Source of the DNA: Nostoc paludosum FACHB-159 | Lineage (GTDB): Bacteria; Cyanobacteriota; Cyanobacteriia; Cyanobacteriales; Nostocaceae | Assembly (NCBI RefSeq): GCF_014698835.1 | Contig: NZ_JACJTU010000007.1 | Coordinates: forward strand, 210,166-274,165 | DNA length: 64,000 nucleotides | Reading direction: 5' to 3' | In this document: positions 15,371 through 23,792 of the stretch, one piece after another | How positions within the stretch are numbered: the first letter of the stretch is position 1 | Layout of the letters: the number at the start of each line of letters is the position of its first letter | Position numbers and translations under genes: made by a program | The notes under the pieces: model-generated | Database searches by the model: none | What the model saw: only the letters and a program-made list of their open reading frames with translations | What the model was told of the DNA's origin: nothing

Positions 15371-18301
15371 ATGAAAAATCCCACAGTAAATCTCCAAGAA
15401 TTAATTGCAAGTTTATTCCCATTTAATCACTTACCCCAGAGTGTTTTAGAAACTTGGATAGGTCAGATACAATTTTTCCGCTATCGCATTGGACAGATAA
15501 TAGTCACTCAAGAAGCTATGCCTGCTCAAATTACTATTATTTATCAAGGACAAGCGAGACTGTTAGGCTACAATGCTGACAACCCAAATCCTGTAACACT
15601 GAAACTGCTGTCATCAGGAGAGGTGTTAGGTTGGTTAAGTCATGTGCGAGGGATTGCATGTGAAACTGCGATCGCTTCTACTGAAGTTATCGCATTCAAT
15701 CTACCCATTGCTGATTTTCTCACACTACTTAAACAAGAGCCAGCTTTTGCCCAAGCCTTACAAAATCATGTTACCCTTTTAGAAGTATATGAACTGCTAA
15801 CAAAAGAACTCACCCGTCGCGCAGATGGCAGCAAAAATTTAGTTAAGCTTGCTCAAGCTGCAACTGAAGCAGCAGTTATCCAAACATTGCCTGCACGCAA
15901 GGTATTTCACAAGCAATTAAACTCAGAATTTTTATGGTTAGTTAGCAGTAATTTTGATGCTAATTTTCCTGCGGGGAGTCGTTTAGAATTAGATAATTTA
16001 AACCCCAAATTCAAATTTAATACAAATATGCGTTTAGTGGGTTTACCTAAATCTTTATTAGGAGAAAAACCTACACCCACAACAATTTTACCCGCAGACA
16101 TTCCCTATGCTTCGGAAATTACCATCACTGAAGAATCAACTGCTCCATCTAAGCAAAAAAAGTATCCTTATATCCGAGGTAGAGGCCCTTTAGATGGTTC
16201 TTTGGCTTGCTTTGAAATGTTAAGCCAATACTTTCACATCCCCATGCGCCGAGATGTATTGCGGCGAGTTTTAACAAAGCAACAAGAAAACAAAGGTGCA
16301 ATATCTCTGCAATTTTGTGCCGCCGCCGCTGAATTGATGGGATTGACAACGCAGATGGTGAAAGTTCCTGCTGCTGCTGTCAGTCGTTTGCAACTACCAC
16401 TAATGATTAGTTGGCAAGGTAGTTTTGCCATTGTTTATAAAAATAGCAACCAAGAGTTACTGATTGCTGTTCCAGAGATGGGATTGTTGCGCTACAAACT
16501 GCGAGACTTTGTTGAAAACTGGGGGCAAGAAGGAGAAGTACTACTACTACAAACCACTAAAAATACTCCCAAGGCACGGTTTAGTTTGAATTGGTTTGTA
16601 CCTGCAATCAAACGCCATCGCAAAGTACTTATTGAAGTGTTGTTGGCTTCGATTGTAATTCAGATTTTTGGGTTAGTAAATCCTTTAGTCACCCAAGCAA
16701 TTATTGATAAAGTATTGGTCGGCAATAGTCCTGGTACTTTGGAAGTTTTTGGGATATTTTTGCTAGTAGTCGGGGTAGTTGAAGCCATTCTTACCACAGT
16801 CCGCACTCATTTATTTGTAGATACAACTAATCGGATTGACCTCTCCCTTGGTTCAGAGGTGATTAGTCATCTGTTGCGTTTGCCATTATCTTATTTTGAG
16901 CGCCATCCTGTGGGTGAATTGGCAACACGCATTCATGAATTAGAAAATATCCGTTCTTTCTTGACTGGTACAGCGTTAACTGTAGTGATGGATGCAATGT
17001 TTTCTGTAGTCTACATTGTGGTGATGGCATTTTATAGCCCAATTCTGACTTTAGTAGCATTGGTAACGGTACCGTTGTTTGGCTTACTCAACTTGGTAGT
17101 ATCGCCAGTAATGCGGCGACAATTACAAGAAAAAGCCGAACGCAATGCCCAGACTCAATCTTACTTAGTAGAAGTCATGGGAGGAATGCAGACAGTCAAG
17201 GCGCAAAATTTAGAAATGCGATCGCGTTGGCAATGGCAAGAACGTTATGCCCGTTACATCAGTGCCGGTTTTAAAACAGTTTCTACCCAAACTACAGCCA
17301 GTTCTGTTAGTAGCTTCCTCAACAAGTTTTCTAGCATGTTAGTGCTGTGGGTAGGCGCTTATCTCGTCCTCAACCAACAACTCACCCTCGGACAACTCAT
17401 CGCTTTTCGCATCCTTGCAGGTTATGTAACTAGTCCATTGTTACGCTTGATGCAACTATGGCAAAATTTCCAAGAAACAGCCTTATCTCTGCAACGCCTT
17501 GCTGATATTTTAGACACTCCTCAAGAAACAGAAACAGAAGCGCAAAATATCCTCATGCCTAGCATTCAAGGTCATGTGCGCTATGAAAATCTCAGTTTTA
17601 GCTTCCGCGATCGCGGCCCATTGCAACTGTCTAATATTAACTTAGACTTTCCCACTGGCTCTTTTATTGGCATTGTTGGACAAAGCGGTTCCGGTAAAAG
17701 TACGTTGCTAAAATTAGTACCTCGGCTTTACGAACCCAAGTCTGGCAAAATCTTAATTGACGGCTATGATATCACCAAAGTCGAACTATACTCCTTACGC
17801 CGTCAAATTGGCATGGTGTTACAAGATACCTTATTATTTGATGGCACAGTCCGGGAAAACATTGCCCTGGGAAGTCCTGAAGCTAGCGACGAAGAAATTA
17901 TTGCGGCGGCTCAAGTAGCATTTGCCCACGACTTTATAATGGACTTGCCCAGTGGTTATAATACCCTAGTCGGCGAACGAGGTTCAGCGCTATCTGGAGG
18001 ACAACGCCAAAGAATTGCGATCGCTCGTACCGTCCTGCAAAATCCCCAATTACTCATCCTTGATGAAGCCACAAGTGCCTTAGACTACAACGCCGAAGCC
18101 CAAGTTTGCCGCAACTTAGCCACAGCTTTCCAAGGAAAAACAGTCTTTTTCATCACTCACCGCCTCAGCACAATCCGCAATGCCGATGTCATCCTGATGA
18201 TGGATAAAGGTGTCGTCGTCGAACAAGGCACTCACGAACAATTAATGGCACTCAAAGGTTACTATTACTGCCTCTACCAACAACAGGAAACGCAGATTTA
18301 G
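15371..18301 (+). CDS. type I secretion ABC transporter with N-terminal cyclic-nucleotide-binding-like and degenerate C39 domains
   Basis: A 976-residue membrane protein. Residues about 15-135 form a CNBD/Crp-like beta-roll. Residues about 265-390 form a C39-peptidase-like domain, but the catalytic Cys is missing (LDGSLAC at 274-280 instead of DCG.AC) and the His in the HF(V/A)V position is Ser (GSFAIVY). It should therefore dock substrates, as in HlyB, rather than cleave leaders. Six membrane segments span about 410-690. The ATPase has Walker A GQSGSGKS, signature LSGGQRQR, Walker B LLILDEAT and the H-loop THR. With HlyD it forms an inner-membrane exporter. The neighbouring PPC protein is the likely cargo. 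Confidence 0.9.
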   Translation: MKNPTVNLQELIASLFPFNHLPQSVLETWIGQIQFFRYRIGQIIVTQEAMPAQITIIYQGQARLLGYNADNPNPVTLKLLSSGEVLGWLSHVRGIACETAIASTEVIAFNLPIADFLTLLKQEPAFAQALQNHVTLLEVYELLTKELTRRADGSKNLVKLAQAATEAAVIQTLPARKVFHKQLNSEFLWLVSSNFDANFPAGSRLELDNLNPKFKFNTNMRLVGLPKSLLGEKPTPTTILPADIPYASEITITEESTAPSKQKKYPYIRGRGPLDGSLACFEMLSQYFHIPMRRDVLRRVLTKQQENKGAISLQFCAAAAELMGLTTQMVKVPAAAVSRLQLPLMISWQGSFAIVYKNSNQELLIAVPEMGLLRYKLRDFVENWGQEGEVLLLQTTKNTPKARFSLNWFVPAIKRHRKVLIEVLLASIVIQIFGLVNPLVTQAIIDKVLVGNSPGTLEVFGIFLLVVGVVEAILTTVRTHLFVDTTNRIDLSLGSEVISHLLRLPLSYFERHPVGELATRIHELENIRSFLTGTALTVVMDAMFSVVYIVVMAFYSPILTLVALVTVPLFGLLNLVVSPVMRRQLQEKAERNAQTQSYLVEVMGGMQTVKAQNLEMRSRWQWQERYARYISAGFKTVSTQTTASSVSSFLNKFSSMLVLWVGAYLVLNQQLTLGQLIAFRILAGYVTSPLLRLMQLWQNFQETALSLQRLADILDTPQETETEAQNILMPSIQGHVRYENLSFSFRDRGPLQLSNINLDFPTGSFIGIVGQSGSGKSTLLKLVPRLYEPKSGKILIDGYDITKVELYSLRRQIGMVLQDTLLFDGTVRENIALGSPEASDEEIIAAAQVAFAHDFIMDLPSGYNTLVGERGSALSGGQRQRIAIARTVLQNPQLLILDEATSALDYNAEAQVCRNLATAFQGKTVFFITHRLSTIRNADVILMMDKGVVVEQGTHEQLMALKGYYYCLYQQQETQI

Positions 18302-18367
18302 TCATTAGTCATTGGTTTATCTCCCTCATCCCCCAGTCCCCAGTCCCCAGTCCCCACTCCCTCTATT

Positions 18368-19870
18368 ATGAACATTCCACACAAATTCGATCAGCCGGTT
18401 CTTTTACAACAAACGCCTACTTGGTCAAGAGCGATCGCTTGGACTATTATCGGAGTTAGCGCCTTTACAGTAATTTGGGCATCAGTATTCAAAATTGAAG
18501 AATCAGTTCACGCCACTGGCAAATTAGAACCGCAAGGTGCAGTTAAAGAAATTCAAGCTCCAGTTAACGGCGTTGTTAAAGAAATTCTAGTTAAAGATGG
18601 TCAGCGAGTCAAAAAAGGTGAAATACTTATTAGCCTAGAACAAACAACATCTGAGGCAGAACTTACTTCATTGAAACAAAGTCATGCTGCTCAGTTACAA
18701 TCAAAACAGTCTTTAGAACTAGAAAATGATTTCTATCGGCGGCAACTACAAGGACAAGTTTCACAACAACAAATATTACAGCAAACTGCTCTTTTAAAAC
18801 TTAAGCCAGAACTAGCTTTATTAACTAAAAATCGAGTTGCTGTTTTGGCTGAAAATCAGCTGTATCGCGCACAATTAAACGGCACTAATACTGGAATAGC
18901 ACTTACTTTAGAGCAACAGTTACGCTTGCAAAATCGCCAGCAAGAATTAGAATCACGCTTGATGGCAGCTAAATTAGAAACACAACAAACACAACAGCAA
19001 TTACTCCAAACTCAAGCACAATTAGGCAGTGCCCAAGATGTTCTGGCAATTAATCGCCAAATTTATCAAAATCTCAAAACTTTAGACAAAGCGGGTGCAT
19101 ACCCCAGAATGCAAATCCTCAAACAGGAGCAAGAAGTAAATGTCAAACAAGCAGAAGTAATGCGGCTAACTCAAGAAAAGCAGCGATTACAATTAGCTGT
19201 TGTGCAAGCAAATGAAAAGTTTCGGAATGCTGCGGCGCTATCTCAAGAAGACTTATTAGGAAAAATTACAGAGAACGACAAAAGAATTGCTGAAATTGAC
19301 AGTCAACTAACTAAAGTAATTATTGAAAATCAAAAACGAATTTATGAAATTAATAGCCAAATCGGAGAAATTGACAGCAAGTTAGCTCAAGCAAAACAAA
19401 CGCTGAAATATCAAAAAATTGCTGCTCCGGTGGATGGTACTGTTTTTGAACTCAAAGCTAAAACAGCAGGGTTTGTTGTCAATTCCAGCGAACCAATTCT
19501 CAAAATCGTTCCCAGCGATAGTTTAGTTGCTAAAGTTTTCATCACCAACCGTGACATTGGCTTTGTTAGAGAAGGACAACAAGTAGATGTGAGAATTGAT
19601 TCCTTTCCTTTTCAAGAGTATGGTGATATCAAAGGTGAGTTAATTGAAATTGGTTCTGATGCTCTACCTCCAGACCAAGTTTATAATTTCTGGCGTTTTT
19701 CTGCAAAAGTCCGCCTGAATGGACAGAAGTTACTGATTAATCAACGCCAAATTTCGCTGCAATCAGGAATGTCTATTAATGGTAATATTAAATTGCGTCA
19801 GCGTACAGTTATGAGTATCTTCACTGATTTCTTAGTGGATAAAGCTGAAAGCTTAAAATCTGTTCGTTGA
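18368..19870 (+). CDS. HlyD-family periplasmic adaptor of type I secretion
   Basis: A 500-residue membrane fusion protein: one membrane segment at about 22-42 (AIAWTIIGVSAFTVIWASVF), a first lipoyl half (ATGKLEPQGAVKEIQAPVNG), and a long Gln-rich coiled coil (about 85-350). The second lipoyl half and beta-barrel follow (KIAAPVDGTVFELKAKTAGF, then VFITNRDIGFVREGQQVDVR). It links the ABC transporter to a TolC-like outer-membrane channel, which is not encoded here. It starts 66 bp after the ABC gene. That gap is made of CCCAGTCCCCAGTCCCC-type repeat DNA ending just before ATG 18368, so there is no good ribosome-binding site. Confidence 0.9.
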   Translation: MNIPHKFDQPVLLQQTPTWSRAIAWTIIGVSAFTVIWASVFKIEESVHATGKLEPQGAVKEIQAPVNGVVKEILVKDGQRVKKGEILISLEQTTSEAELTSLKQSHAAQLQSKQSLELENDFYRRQLQGQVSQQQILQQTALLKLKPELALLTKNRVAVLAENQLYRAQLNGTNTGIALTLEQQLRLQNRQQELESRLMAAKLETQQTQQQLLQTQAQLGSAQDVLAINRQIYQNLKTLDKAGAYPRMQILKQEQEVNVKQAEVMRLTQEKQRLQLAVVQANEKFRNAAALSQEDLLGKITENDKRIAEIDSQLTKVIIENQKRIYEINSQIGEIDSKLAQAKQTLKYQKIAAPVDGTVFELKAKTAGFVVNSSEPILKIVPSDSLVAKVFITNRDIGFVREGQQVDVRIDSFPFQEYGDIKGELIEIGSDALPPDQVYNFWRFSAKVRLNGQKLLINQRQISLQSGMSINGNIKLRQRTVMSIFTDFLVDKAESLKSVR

Positions 19871-20056
19871 GAAGAATTCAGAATGCGATCGCATTGCCAC
19901 TGATGCGGTCTTAATTCTATTTTGAAAGACAATTGTTAACCAAGCTTCCTATCAATAAATACTTTGTTTATAGCAGTTGGAGTATAGTTTAAGACATAAA
20001 CTTCTCGTAAAAAAACGATGTCAAGAGACTTTCGCAAGCCTATTGCCTTTTGCGGA

Positions 20057-20671
20057 TTAATTCATCAGTGCAGCCAGCAAAGTTCTGACCACGGCTTCCA
20101 ATTCTTCAGTCACTCGGTAAAGGTTAATTGCTTGTTCAATACTTTGTTTTTGTCTGTATAATATACCAAATTGCCAGACATTACCTGTTGTTACTGCTCC
20201 TAATATTTCAGCTTGATTAGAATCAGTCCATTTATCAAGGGCTATCATCTCAGTGGCTAGTTGGATAAATCCCCTATTTATATCTGCTTGCTTAGCTTCA
20301 ATCACAATTAAATTTTTTGTTGTTCGGAGATAATAATCCAAATTGCCTTGGAGCTTATTATCAACTTTAATACTATACTCTATTCGTAATTTTGCGCGGG
20401 AATAATGGATTAAATCAGTAACAATAGGCGCAATTAAAATTTCCCGGCGAGTAGCTTCGTTTTCTAAATCTACAAAAGGTAATACTTCTTCAATCCGTTT
20501 TCTCAGGTCAGTAAGTCTGTCTAATGTGCCTGAATATTGTGGTAATTCCAGAAATTTACGCTCGAATGAATAACCAAATTCAGCAACTAAATCATCAACT
20601 GCAAACCCTAAGTCAAAGTAATTGCTAAAAGTATATGAGCGATTTGGGTCTAACAATGGCGGGCGGCTCAT
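20057..20671 (-). CDS. PD-(D/E)XK nuclease-fold protein (uncharacterised)
   Basis: A 204-residue protein. The core reads LQGNLDYYLRTTKNLIVIEA then KQAD, the D....ExK signature of PD-(D/E)XK nuclease-like folds. It is followed by GFIQLATEMIA and AEILGAVTTGNVWQFGIL. The same block (VEAKQ, then G..Q..AEMIA, then I.G.V..G..WQFG.L) occurs in the 51307-51927 gene inside the CRISPR operon, so the two are paralogues. Here the first acidic residue is Asp, as expected for an active site. No partner gene is adjacent. These proteins are common in filamentous cyanobacteria and usually have no assigned function; whether it cuts DNA is unknown. Confidence 0.6.
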   Translation of the reverse strand: MSRPPLLDPNRSYTFSNYFDLGFAVDDLVAEFGYSFERKFLELPQYSGTLDRLTDLRKRIEEVLPFVDLENEATRREILIAPIVTDLIHYSRAKLRIEYSIKVDNKLQGNLDYYLRTTKNLIVIEAKQADINRGFIQLATEMIALDKWTDSNQAEILGAVTTGNVWQFGILYRQKQSIEQAINLYRVTEELEAVVRTLLAALMN

Positions 20672-20901
20672 TGAATTCCTCCAATCAAATAAATTCAGTC
20701 AAAATAATTCATAATTAATAATTACTAATTTATAACTATTACCCCACGCATAAATACGCTTTCTTGAAAAATGATGCCAAAATAATTAATATTTAATAAT
20801 TATTAATTATATTCATAAATCAAGGGGCTTGTACCTGAAATTATGAATTATGAATTATAAATTAATAATTATTTAGTCATCTTCAGATGACTTTTACTAT
20901 G

Positions 20902-20925
20902 AGCAAGGAACTTCAGTTCCTTGCT
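20902..20925. repeat. perfect 10-bp stem-loop (AGCAAGGAAC / GTTCCTTGCT)
   Basis: Arms at 20902-20911 and 20916-20925 with a TTCA loop, followed by no clear T-run. It resembles short dispersed cyanobacterial hairpins; no function is assigned. Confidence 0.6.
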
Positions 20926-21050
20926 GGACATCGGTTTTTAAGTTAAATTAACATCGATGTATAGCTGTACACCCCTACAGCCGATTATTATGTTGCAAAG
21001 ATTTTTTGAATTGGTATATAGCGCTTGGCAATCAAATGAAGTACAGAAAT

Positions 21051-21082
21051 TGGTAGGGGCGCAAAGCTTTGCGCCCCTACCA
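21051..21082. terminator. perfect 32-bp palindrome downstream of the DUF1822 gene
   Basis: TGGTAGGGGCGCAAAG at 21051-21066 is exactly complementary to 21067-21082, giving a GC-rich cruciform or hairpin with no loop bases. It lies 33 bp past the stop codon of the minus-strand DUF1822 gene and may end its transcript. It resembles dispersed GTAGGGGCGC palindromes of cyanobacteria. Confidence 0.6.
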
Positions 21083-21114
21083 AGTACCTCACTAAAACGG
21101 GAAATGCTATAAGT

Positions 21115-22269
21115 TCAAAACCTTAAAATTTCTCGCTCGTAGCCTTCTGGTGTTGGTTCAATTTCCCAGACTAAGCCTTCTCCTGGCTCTAGTTCTACAT
21201 CGACATAAAGCCGATCGCTCGCTTGTGTTGCTGTATCCTCATTATTAATAAAGGGTTGCAAATCTTCGGTTAATAGTCTGAGTTTAAATCCAACTGGAAT
21301 GGTTTCATCTGGATTGGCATTTTGCAATTCAAAACGCCATACATTGTCTGTTAAATTACCTCTAGTAAATACGCGCAACTCGTAGGTATAACCAGCGATC
21401 GCCAACTGTCGCGACAAACATATATTTGATTCTGCGCTTTCTCGATTCCGCACGCCACTAGGAGCTAATTGCAACCTAGTCGTTCCCCAACCAAGTTGTT
21501 GGGCTAAATTTGATACTCCTGTTTGCAACCATTGTTGAATTGACCACTGTGGGGATAACCCTTGGCGGCGTTCGTACAACTGCTGACGCCAACCACCATG
21601 TGCTAATAATGCTCCCCAAAGTTCAAAGGGAATGGCTAAACGCGGAAAAACTACTTCTGAATTACCCAGGCGTTCTAGTAGGTTTTCTGCCTGTGCTAAA
21701 GGTAACTCTGGTAAAGCTGCCACTGACGCACGTAAAATTTCCTCTGGACAAAGTTGACGAGTAATCCACAAACCATTAATGTCTTTGATTAAGCGATCTT
21801 CATCCAAAGAGTAAGTGCGATCGCCCCCATCATAAACCCCTTTGGTTTTCAATTGACGATGAGTTGTGTATCCCCAAACACTCACCCAGCCCCCATTAGG
21901 ATTAACTTGTACTCCGATATAATAATCAGCAACCCAACTGGGAATATCCACCCATTCCTGGGGTACACGCAATTCTGGTGTGTCAATTGTTGTTGTCGGA
22001 ATTAATACCAATCGAAACCCTTCACAAGCGATGGCACTTCCATTAACAAATTCCCAAAAGCTAGGTAGTGCAGCTATTTGAGTCGAAAGTTTCGCACTGG
22101 GAAATTGCTCCTCTCTCAACCAAGGTAAAAATGCATCTAGGCACATTTGGTTAACTGAGGCTAGCCACCGTGCGCCAGATGTAGAAAAAGCTGCTGATTC
22201 CTGGGTTTGAGAAGATAGGGAAATTTCTAGGGTCAGCTGTTCTGGAATTGGGGATACATCAAAAGTCAT
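21115..22269 (-). CDS. DUF1822 family protein
   Basis: A 384-residue protein of the cyanobacterial DUF1822 family. Visible features are the N-terminal ISLSSQTQESAAFSTSGARW then LASVNQMCLDAFLPWL, the central WVADYYIGVQVNPNGGWVSV and a C-terminal beta-rich block with ELRVFTRGN. It ends VELEPGEGLVWEIEPTPEG. An ORF extension to 22326 exists, but ATG 22269 lies 2 bp past the stop of the upstream sigma-like gene, so that start is chosen and translation is probably coupled. No catalytic motif is recognised. The family recurs beside sigma-like, CHAT/CHASE2 and DUF928 genes, implying a shared unknown process. Confidence 0.82.
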   Translation of the reverse strand: MTFDVSPIPEQLTLEISLSSQTQESAAFSTSGARWLASVNQMCLDAFLPWLREEQFPSAKLSTQIAALPSFWEFVNGSAIACEGFRLVLIPTTTIDTPELRVPQEWVDIPSWVADYYIGVQVNPNGGWVSVWGYTTHRQLKTKGVYDGGDRTYSLDEDRLIKDINGLWITRQLCPEEILRASVAALPELPLAQAENLLERLGNSEVVFPRLAIPFELWGALLAHGGWRQQLYERRQGLSPQWSIQQWLQTGVSNLAQQLGWGTTRLQLAPSGVRNRESAESNICLSRQLAIAGYTYELRVFTRGNLTDNVWRFELQNANPDETIPVGFKLRLLTEDLQPFINNEDTATQASDRLYVDVELEPGEGLVWEIEPTPEGYEREILRF

Positions 22270-22271
22270 TG

Positions 22272-23477
22272 TCAAGACTCCACTGGCGACGAGAGAATAA
22301 TAGGGCGATAGTGAGCAATTAACCATTCTTCTAGAGAATTGCTCATACTGTCGATTACGTCAGATGTCACAGAAATATGCAGTGTTTTTTGGCTCCACTG
22401 CGCTAATTCCATTAGTAAAGTCTTTTTGATTTTAGTTAATTGCCGAGAAACTGTATATTGTTTAACTCCTAGCTGTAGGGCAATATCTTGCTGGGTCAAT
22501 CCTTGCTTGTAGTAGGTTTGCAGAAGTGCTTGGGCTGCGGTATCTAATTTTTCTAATGCATCGCTTAAAATTCGGTTGATTTCGGTAGTTCGCTGTGTTA
22601 AATGTTCTGTTTCTTCTTGAAGAATTATTTCATTTAATACCGATTCTTGAACATCATTTGTCAGGAGATCGAGCAATTCACCTGTTTCTTGTCCGGGTAC
22701 GGGGACATCAAGGGAAACAGAGGCGGGATATTCATAGAAACGCACGGCTTTAGCAGTAGCAATTAACCAAGATTCCGCATTTTCTGGAGTGCAGGCTGGA
22801 TGAGAACTAGGCTGACTCAGGCGTTCAGTGTTGTAAAGCTTGGCGATCGCTTGTAATGTTGCATTATCTGGTTTGGTAAGTTTGTGAGCAGTTGCAGCAT
22901 TATTGGGTGCGTAAACTTGCAAGAAACAATTCCAAGCCAGAACATAACGCGCGATAATTTGTGATGGATAACCCCCTTGTTTGAGAGATTCCACTAATCG
23001 CTTTTGGCTGATTTTGTGCAGCAATCCCCAATCGCTACAAATATCGACTTCTTGCTGCTGACGTAACAAATCTTTGATTAAATTACTAAAAGTAAATTCA
23101 GCATAAATTTTCAAATTTGAACTTAATTGTGGGTTAAAGCCTCTGAGAACTTTGTCAATGCGAGCGATGGCTGTTTGGAAAAAGTCGGCGATGGAATGTT
23201 GACTTAGTACATTCATCTTCATTTTTCTCGCAACCCAATAGCAGACTTCCTGCAAATAAGCTGTTATATGAGCAACAGCGATGGGACTTGCCTGGGTTTG
23301 CCAAATACGATGCCAGTAAATAGCCCAAAAGGTTTCAGACTCTTGAAAAGAATATTGTTCTAAACAATTTTGCATACTTCGCCGCAACTTACTATCAGTA
23401 ATCCAACGGTCAAAAACATCACCTTTAAACAGCACAAATGTGGAAAAAATTTCAATGATATGTTGTCTTGAATACAT
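22272..23477 (-). CDS. sigma-70-like HTH protein of the DUF1822/CHAT module
   Basis: A 401-residue protein. The C-terminal part holds a sigma region 4-like helix-turn-helix: LDTAAQALLQTYYKQGLTQQ, then DIALQLGVKQYTVSRQLTKI. Upstream are helical segments including FWAIYWHRIWQ and LLRQQQEVDICSDWGLLHKI, which may correspond to a degenerate region 2. A canonical sigma-2 -10 recognition block is not obvious, so it may be an unusual ECF-like sigma factor or a regulator derived from one. It is the first gene of the minus-strand pair with DUF1822 and is divergent from the CHAT-CHASE2 gene, a typical place for a local regulator. Confidence 0.72.
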   Translation of the reverse strand: MYSRQHIIEIFSTFVLFKGDVFDRWITDSKLRRSMQNCLEQYSFQESETFWAIYWHRIWQTQASPIAVAHITAYLQEVCYWVARKMKMNVLSQHSIADFFQTAIARIDKVLRGFNPQLSSNLKIYAEFTFSNLIKDLLRQQQEVDICSDWGLLHKISQKRLVESLKQGGYPSQIIARYVLAWNCFLQVYAPNNAATAHKLTKPDNATLQAIAKLYNTERLSQPSSHPACTPENAESWLIATAKAVRFYEYPASVSLDVPVPGQETGELLDLLTNDVQESVLNEIILQEETEHLTQRTTEINRILSDALEKLDTAAQALLQTYYKQGLTQQDIALQLGVKQYTVSRQLTKIKKTLLMELAQWSQKTLHISVTSDVIDSMSNSLEEWLIAHYRPIILSSPVES

Positions 23478-23792
23478 AAAATTTTTGGTTTGATAAAAAT
23501 AACTAATAAATTTAAAATACTTTCTAGTACCGAGATTTTCCTGAAATTTAACCTCAACCCAATGTAATTTTCTTCTTAGCCAAACCGTGTTGCTTTATAG
23601 TAGAGTGCATTATGTCTATGTGAGATTATTGAGAAAAAATTATGTTTCTTGCATAAATATAATAATTGGAGATGATATCTAATGTGTGCCAAAGTTACAT
23701 ATTTTATGATTAAGACCGTCATTACTCATTTGCCTATTGCCTAATGCCTATTGCCTATTGCCTATTGCCTAATGCCTATTGCCTAATGACTA
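23478..23792. promoter_or_regulatory. divergent intergenic region with TTGCCTA heptamer repeats
   Basis: This region separates the sigma-like gene from the CHAT-CHASE2 gene and must hold both promoters. From about 23729 to the CHAT start codon it is made of short tandem units (TTGCCTA, ATGCCTA, ATGACTA) of the heptamer type. The repeats reach into the ATG at 23793, so there is no normal ribosome-binding site for that gene. Confidence 0.65.

Larger units (their letters stand above)
20672..21114. other. gene-free AT-rich stretch with hairpins
   Basis: No gene is supported. It holds AATTAATAATTATTAATTA-type AT-rich palindromic runs (20712-20875), a 10-bp hairpin and a 32-bp perfect palindrome, the last two listed separately. 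It lies between the end of the DUF1822 gene and the start of the PD-(D/E)XK gene, both on the minus strand. Confidence 0.5.
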
